Source: Macrobrachium rosenbergii
Lineage: Eukaryota; Arthropoda; Malacostraca; Decapoda; Palaemonidae
Direction of reading: 5' to 3'
Length of the DNA: 64,000 nucleotides
NCBI RefSeq assembly: GCF_040412425.1
Contig: NC_089741.1
Span: forward strand, 37,031,419-37,095,418
In this document: piece after piece, positions 57,661 to 64,000 of the stretch
Layout: each line of letters starts with the position of its first letter
Numbering within the stretch: the first letter of the stretch is position 1
Program-made: the position numbers and the translations under genes
The notes under the pieces: generated by a model
Database searches by the model: none
Told to the model about the DNA's origin: nothing
Seen by the model: only the letters and a program-made list of their open reading frames with translations

Positions 57661-58037
57661 TAAAGAAGGGGGTCATGAGTGACAGACAGACAGAGAGAGA
57701 TACCGGTAAAAACTATCACTTACTGATTGATCGGTTGTATCGCTAATCAGAACTGGCGTCGCATTCATCTCGAACCCTGCCTACAGAGAAACGACAGAAA
57801 TAAGCAAACAACCACTAAAGAACGAAAAAGAGGATTAGCTATAATAAATAGAGATTAGAAGAAGGATGCTGCGTGTAGATGCTAAGATGTTCAGGTGATT
57901 TCATCTCAAAAATCATTCTATAATTTTATGACCACGTTTATGGCAACGCCCTGGGGGTTGGGGAGTTTAGGGAGGGTAGAAGGTATATAGTATGCCCTTG
58001 AATGAGTATTTTTTTTATTTATTTTCAATTTGTTCCT

Positions 58038-58040
<3 letters not shown>
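57661..58040. other. Unique sequence, nothing recognised
   Basis: Mixed composition with no array, repeat-family copy or exon-like frame. Confidence 0.45.
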
Positions 58041-58103
<63 letters not shown>

Positions 58104-58183
58104 TTTTTATTTACTTTTACTTAGTTGCTATAATCTCTCTCTTTCTGTCTCTCTCACTTTTTCATTTACTTTCGGTTTGTTGC

Positions 58184-58220
<37 letters not shown>
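58041..58220. repeat. ~80-90 bp repeat with (CT)n
   Basis: Three CT tracts (58041-58105, 58134-58155, 58186-58220) separated by TTTTTTATTTACTTTTACTT, AGTTGCTATAAT-like spacers. Confidence 0.85.
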
Positions 58221-58224
<4 letters not shown>

Positions 58225-58774
58225 GTAATGTATGTTTAACTACCTTTAGTTTTGCTGAAGATACTTTCAGCGTATAATTTTGCCTTGTATTTCTTAATTT
58301 TTATATATTTACACACACATATATATAATTTTTTTATTTTATTTTTTACTTTCATATTTATTTCTAACTTGTCAATCTCTCTCTTTCCAGGTACGTTGCT
58401 TTGAGAACCATTCTCCTGATCAAACTGACGTATTACGGTAAGGTAGTTTATACTCTCTGACCAGTGCTGATGTGACGCCAGTTTTTGTTTTTTGAACCAA
58501 AGTAAGCGTTTCGGAATAGGCCTAAGGAATTTCACTTTTACACATTGTGCGTTCTGATACCCTTAATTGTCCTTCATTTTGGTGAAACCCTTAGATTCCT
58601 TTTATATAATATATGTATATTTGTATAATGTATCTTTATAATTTTATAATGCATATGTATATTTATATTTTTATAATGTATATTTATATTTCCGTGTCTG
58701 CGACCCACAACAATCATTGACCACCAGATGAGCAAATTACAAATTTTTTAAGGCAATTTGCCTAAGTCGTTCCT

Positions 58775-58830
58775 TCCTCTACTGGGACGAATCCGGAACT
58801 GTCAGTTGTGAGGCGAGATTGCTGTCGCTA
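58775..58830 (-). other. Possible inverted tRNA-like SINE head
   Basis: On the minus strand TATAGCGACAGCAATCTCG and GTTCCGGATTCGTCCC are spaced like A and B boxes. Weak evidence. Confidence 0.3.
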
Positions 58831-58836
58831 TACCGG

Positions 58837-58838
58837 AT

Positions 58839-58880
<42 letters not shown>

Positions 58881-58963
58881 GGGGGGGGGGATATGGTACG
58901 ATAGGAATTTGGGGAATTGTAGAAGAGTAATCTTGTGTACTTTTTTTTTTAGTGCACTTAAAG

Positions 58964-59019
<56 letters not shown>

Positions 59020-59074
59020 GACAGTTGGTAAAATCAGTAACTGAATCGTAATATGAGAATTAATGGGACATTCG

Positions 59075-59109
<35 letters not shown>

Positions 59110-59117
59110 TGTATATG

Positions 59118-59178
<61 letters not shown>
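58837..59178. repeat. (GA)n, (CT)n, (ATT)n and (TA)n cluster
   Basis: (GA)n 58837-58877, (CT)n 58966-59018, (ATT)n 59078-59101 and (TA)n 59113-59178. Confidence 0.96.
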
Positions 59179-59183
<5 letters not shown>

Positions 59184-59303
59184 TAAAAGACCCTCTTTCA
59201 AACATGTTATATTGAATGTCATTGCTTCATCAACTGCATTCATTTATTAGAAGGATGGAGAAACTATAAATAAAATTGAATGCAGCAATAACATTCAACT
59301 ACA

Positions 59304-59304
<1 letters not shown>

Positions 59305-59353
<49 letters not shown>
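59305..59353. repeat. (ATT)n microsatellite
   Basis: About 16 ATT units followed by a short GTAGTAGTAG. Confidence 0.95.
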
Positions 59354-59604
59354 GTGGTAGTAGTAGTTCACAAATACTTTATGAATACGTCAAAAACATA
59401 GAGAGTCCATGTAGATAAACATATAAATAAAAATAAAGATAAAATAGAGAATTAACCAAGACATACTAAGCCGAGCCACAGCGGTGGTGTGTGGGGTATC
59501 TGTCTCTGAGAAGTGTCCTGGGAAGAAGAGGGAGGGTGTAGGTGTAGGGAGAAGGGTGTGAACCGGAGGAACCGAGTGTAAAGAGAGAGAGAGAGAGAGA
59601 GTAA

Positions 59605-59664
59605 GAAGAAGTGCGATGAGACCCAGAGATGTCCACGAAAAGGACATAAAGCATTGTTGCTTCC

Positions 59665-59732
<68 letters not shown>

Positions 59733-59766
59733 TCCACGGAAAAGGACACAAGCATTGTTTCTTCGG

Positions 59767-59812
<46 letters not shown>
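59605..59812. repeat. ~95 bp repeat with embedded (GA)n, two units
   Basis: GAGATGTCCACGAAAAGGAC, ATAAAGCATTGTTGCTTC is followed by (GA)n 59667-59731, then GATGTCCACGGAAAAGGACA, CAAGCATTGTTTCTTC and (GA)n 59768-59812. TCCACG(G)AAAAGGAC is shared. Confidence 0.92.
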
Positions 59813-59816
<4 letters not shown>

Positions 59817-60063
59817 AGAATGGGGCAAAAGGCCATGAGGTCATTCTGTTATTTTAACGACGCATAGTCATCAGCAGGCTCTCTCTCTCTCTCTCTCTCT
59901 CTCGCTCGTAAACAGAGGCGACTATTTCTAAAAAAAAAGCGATATGTTAATCATATATTTTCCCGGCTGAATATCATTAAAACATTTAGGTAGGAAAAAA
60001 TGGTACCGTGTCGCATTGAACAGTGATTCTCTACAAGTCGCGTTCCTAATTAGTATGTTATGT

Positions 60064-60415
60064 AACGCGATATGTTTTATATATTAGAATGCAACTTATA
60101 TTTTTTATATTATAATGTGACTTGATATATTTTATGTATATTGGGATGTGATGTATTTTATATTTTAGAATGTAACATGATATATTTTATATATTAGGAT
60201 GTAACATGATATATTTTACACATCAGAATTTAACATGATATATTTTATACATTAGAATACAACGTGATATGCTTTACTTAGTAGAATGTAACATGATATA
60301 TTTTACTTAGTGGAATGTAACGTGATATATTTTACTTAGTGGAATGTAACGTGATATATTTTACTTAGTAGAATGTAACGTGATATATTTTTATACTAGA
60401 ATGTAACACGATAAT
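60064..60415. repeat. ~29 bp minisatellite
   Basis: About 12 units of GAATGTAACGTGATATATTT plus TACTTAGTA. The central three units are nearly identical, while the first ones are diverged, so the array appears to have expanded from the middle. Confidence 0.93.
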
Positions 60416-60658
60416 ATATCTTTCACTGTGGCGTGTGAAGGCAGGTAGGTTTTGATGTTGAAATTCAATTTCGACTTTAATATATAACGCGAGAACTTTC
60501 GTTTTTTTCGAAGGAAAAATTTTGAGCAGACTTGTTGATAAGCTCTCGACGCCGCCTCCGCTGAATTGGTTTGAAGCGGATAGATCTTTTCGGTTAATTC
60601 ATTTATTCCGTTGTCTATCTTGTTCTTTGTTTATTCACCCATTTTATTCTTTCTTGGA

Positions 60659-60660
<2 letters not shown>

Positions 60661-60725
<65 letters not shown>
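60661..60725. repeat. (CT)n microsatellite
   Basis: About 32 CT units. The flanks 60420-60660 and 60726-61080 show no feature I recognise beyond a (TCC)n/(TTC)n stretch at 60898-60925. Confidence 0.96.
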
Positions 60726-60727
<2 letters not shown>

Positions 60728-61079
60728 GTGGCATTCACGTCTTCGATCCCCGAAGCGGGCGAGGAAAAGAGCGGTCTGGGTGCGTTTCTTTAACCTTTTT
60801 TTTTCATCTCTGTTGACCTAAGCAGTAAATATTGTACCTGGTGGATAGTCGATTGTTGTGGGTTTCATCTAGGGAGATAAGAGAAAGGAAATCAATCTCC
60901 TCCTCCTCCTCCTCTTCTTCTTCTCAGCTTAATCCTGAGTCAGGGTCGCTGTTTTGTAGGGGCAGGGTAAAAGAGTCTTGTAACACCCTGTAGGCAACCA
61001 GATCCCTGTAACCATTCCTATGTTATATATTTTTTCCTTTCTCATCTTTTTCCTGCAGGCCTAATTCGGCTTCTAAGCT

Positions 61080-61081
<2 letters not shown>

Positions 61082-61148
<67 letters not shown>

Positions 61149-61217
61149 TGGTAGAATGGTTCCATCTCTCCCATAGGAAGGGGGAATTACGTCCTCGGCA
61201 ACTCCCCCCTCTTCGTG

Positions 61218-61258
<41 letters not shown>
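61082..61258. repeat. Two (GA)n tracts
   Basis: (GA)n at 61082-61145 and 61220-61257. The 61258-61440 stretch after them is richer in GC and has several AGGTCA-like words. Confidence 0.96.
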
Positions 61259-61259
<1 letters not shown>

Positions 61260-61578
61260 TCTAAGTAATACCTGCCCGAAGCACCTTCGTGACTCGAGCA
61301 GATGAATGCAAATCAGGTCAGGCGAACCACAAGAATCTTAATGACCTGAACGATGACTTGTGTTTACCTTGACCTGACGGGGACCTGGTCTGCCACCTCT
61401 CCGGGGTCCTAGGAAGATTGCCAGGTGGTTCGTAGGCCTAAGGAACATTTTTTTTGTATCTTTTTATTTATTTATATATTTTTTCAGCTAAGTATGTAGG
61501 TCTGAAACGTTCATCAGAATTTTTTTCACGAGCCATAGGCCTATAGGCCAGAGCCGTTCATTGAATGTATGTTTCGAG

Positions 61579-61579
<1 letters not shown>

Positions 61580-61655
<76 letters not shown>
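61580..61655. repeat. (ATT)n microsatellite
   Basis: About 25 ATT units, 60 bases before the family B copy at 61718. Confidence 0.96.
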
Positions 61656-61656
<1 letters not shown>

Positions 61657-61717
61657 AGGTTTGAGAAGTTCAGTCACAGATGATATATATCGGAAATCGA
61701 TATTTATTTTTTTGATA

Positions 61718-62068
61718 AAAACTATTGAGATTGCTATTTGTCTGTCCGTCCGCACTTTTTCTGTCCGCCCTCAGACCTTATAAACCACTGAGGCTAGAGG
61801 GCTGCAAATTGGTATGTTGATCATCCACCCTCCAGTCATCAAACATACCAAATTGCAGCCCCTCTAGCCTCAGTAGTTTTTATTTTATTTTATTTAAGGT
61901 TAAACTTAACTATGATCATGCATCTGGCATCGCTATAGGTGCCAACAATACAGGCTAACACTGGGCCGTGGCTGAAAGTTTCATGGTCCGTGGCAGAGAG
62001 TTTCGTACAGCACTATACGCTATACAGAAATTCGATTGCGCCGAAGAAACTACGGCGCATATTTACTC
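61718..62068 (+). mobile_element. Family B multi-hairpin repeat, copy 5
   Basis: CTGTCCGTCCGCACTTTTTC, the long and almost perfect hairpin CTGAGGCTAGAGGGCTGC...GCAGCCCCTCTAGCCTCAG, GGGCCGTGGCTGAAAG and the end hairpin TGCGCCGAAGAAACTACGGCGCA. The GGCCACCGG hairpin is deleted. It is followed directly by an (ATT)n tract at 62066-62110. Confidence 0.88.
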
Positions 62069-62339
62069 ATTATTATTATTATTATTATTATTGTTATTAT
62101 TATTATTATTAGTCAGGTCTGAGTGTTTCAGCCTTGGGTTATATGTATCGGAAATCAGTTGTTAATAGCAATGAATTTATGATGATGTTTTTTTTTTTGC
62201 TTCAGGCTTCTCGAGAGAGGAAGAACCCGTGCTGGCATAAGGCCAGCTTAACCTAGCAGAGCAACAATGCCAGCCTTCAGTGATTCAGTAGGGTTCTGTT
62301 TGATTTGGGAACACCACGATACAGACGTACACGTACATA

Positions 62340-62450
<111 letters not shown>

Positions 62451-62638
62451 CATACATAAACCTTTGTATGAGTATTCCCACATGCATAAATGTAAATGTT
62501 CATTGAATACTGGATGAATTCCATGTGTAGAAACCTTCCACAAGAATAGGTCATATATCTAAGCGTATCTGCCTTGTATGTTTAATTCCTTTGAGACAGA
62601 GAGAGAGAGAGAGATCTAAGCGATCTGCCTATTTAACC

Positions 62639-62639
<1 letters not shown>

Positions 62640-62684
<45 letters not shown>

Positions 62685-62894
62685 TGCGTCCTGAAGCCCT
62701 CTGTATCTTCCTCCTACTCTGCGTCTAGAACAATATTAACGTCAAAAGGCGGATGCGGTTTGTGTGTGTACTTGTTTTGCTCATCTTCTTCTTCTCTCTC
62801 TCTCTCTCTCTGTATGTGTATTCAGGAAGAAAAACTTTGATCGTATTTTGAACCTGAAAATGTGTCTTCGTGTTAGCTTCTCTCTCTCTCTATA

Positions 62895-62971
<77 letters not shown>

Positions 62972-63033
62972 CTGTGGGAAAAACTTTATTTTGAGCTTGA
63001 AAATGTGTCTTCGTGTTAGCTTCATAGCTTATA

Positions 63034-63088
<55 letters not shown>
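62640..63088. repeat. (GA)n and CT repeats with a duplicated spacer
   Basis: (GA)n 62640-62681. Then TTGAACCTGAAAATGTGTCT, TCGTGTTAGCTTC, a short CT tract and ATAGTACT(CT)n at 62837-62960 is repeated as TTGAGCTTGAAAATGTGTCT, TCGTGTTAGCTTC, ATAGTACT(CT)n at 62991-63088. Confidence 0.94.
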
Positions 63089-63090
<2 letters not shown>

Positions 63091-63327
63091 GTCGTCCTGA
63101 CAATAATAATAATAATGATGACGATGCTGCGACATTTGACTCTAACACACAAATTCATTCAAGAGCCGACCTTTTTTCAGCGCGGACACCGAGAAGAGAA
63201 AGGTCACGCCGGACAGAATTCGTGCTCCCACCTTTGACCTTTTCCGCGAACAGCATCGGCGGGAAAGGCCACCTCATAGGTCGTATACATCCTCGGAACT
63301 GTGACCAAGAATTGGAAGAATGGCCCG

Positions 63328-63835
63328 TGAAAATTTCACGAGGAAAGGTCGAGAAAGGTCCGAGATGGCTCTGACCTCTTTTGACATCTTGTGACCTTTT
63401 GTGGCCTTTTCGACGTCATTTGACCTCTTTTGACCTGTTTACCGAAGAAATACCCTTTAAAAATTTTACTTAAAATATTCGAGACTTCGCTCATCCGAGT
63501 TAGCTCTGACCGCTTGTGACCTCTTGTGTGACCTTCTGTGACCTCTTCGATGCCATTCGACCTCTTTTGACCTTTCGTTTACCAATGAATGACCCTTAAA
63601 ATTTTTACTTAAAATACTCGAAACTTCGCTCGTCCGAGTTAGCTCTGACCTCTTGTGACCTTTCGTGACCTTTTCGACGCCATTCGACCTCTTTTGACCT
63701 TCCGTTTACCGAAGAAAGACCCTTAAAATTTCCACGTAAAAACTGGAGACTTCGCCCCGCTCGTCCGAGCTATCTCTGACCTCCTGTGACCTTTTTACGC
63801 CAATCGACCTCTCTTGACCTTTCGTTTACCAATTA
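63328..63835. repeat. ~125 bp tandem repeat rich in TGACCT
   Basis: Four units containing TTAAAATTTTTACTTAAAAT, ACTCGAGACTTCGCTCGTCC, GAGTTAGCTCTGACC, TCTTGTGACCT, TTTCGACGCCATTCGACC, TCTTTTGACCT, TTCGTTTACCGAAGAAAGACC. The hexamer TGACCT recurs several times per unit, often as two copies with four bases between. The array may continue past 63835 in degraded form. Confidence 0.92.
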
Positions 63836-64000
63836 CCACCCCCGGGCCGGTGAATCATCGCCATCAACTTCATTAAATTTCTCCGTCGCTCTCACTTTTT
63901 TTCTGGGTGAATGTTGTTTTGGGGTGGGTGAGGGGGTCCTCTTTATTTCTGTTGGAGTGGGGTGAACTTTGAACCCTGTTGAGGTTCTGTGAGGTTCTTG

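Noticed and set aside
63328..63835. CRISPR-like regular repeats
   Set aside because: Units are ~125 bp, whole-unit tandem copies with no unique spacers, in a eukaryotic genome.

Overview
This window is nuclear DNA from a eukaryote, most likely a decapod crustacean and possibly a caridean prawn. The grounds are two interrupted, spliced animal genes on the minus strand, an extreme load of (GA)n, (TA)n and (AAT)n microsatellites, and several dispersed repeat families that I associate from memory with decapod genomes. The species cannot be fixed from the sequence alone. There are no operons, CRISPR arrays or bacterial genes. Most long open frames here are translations of microsatellites (runs such as SLSLSL, RERERE, IYIYIY, NNNN) and do not represent genes.

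Layout. Positions 1-1.6 kb hold a degenerate ~56 bp satellite and a shorter ~60 bp array. A ~0.5 kb foldback repeat and a multi-hairpin dispersed element follow. Positions 2.65-8.37 kb carry the 5' half of an integrin beta-subunit gene on the minus strand. It has a signal-peptide exon, a partial cysteine-rich N-terminal domain and most of the ligand-binding beta-I domain; the hybrid, EGF and membrane parts must lie left of the window. All eight coding exons keep AG/GT borders, but five or six of them need single-base shifts to read through. From 8.4 to 40.9 kb I see no convincing gene. This stretch is microsatellites, minisatellites, short retroposons, a 500-base N gap (13501-14000) and a 28-bp perfect palindrome just left of the gap.

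Positions 40.9-51.3 kb differ sharply, being almost free of dinucleotide arrays. They carry a reverse-transcriptase fragment, a 386-bp terminal-inverted-repeat element, a dead Tigger-type transposase, and a TMBIM/Lifeguard-family (Bax-inhibitor-1-like) seven-membrane-span gene in three coding exons on the minus strand. A second inverted-repeat element with ~115-bp arms closes this region. Positions 51.3-64 kb return to microsatellite-dense DNA and end in a ~125 bp tandem repeat packed with TGACCT hexamers.

The two genes have no evident functional link: one is a cell-adhesion receptor, the other a membrane protein of a family tied to calcium handling and cell-death control. I find no new gene system. 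The most original items are non-coding: the four-hairpin dispersed element, the two long-armed foldback elements, retroposon families whose tails appear to seed the microsatellites, and the TGACCT-rich array.
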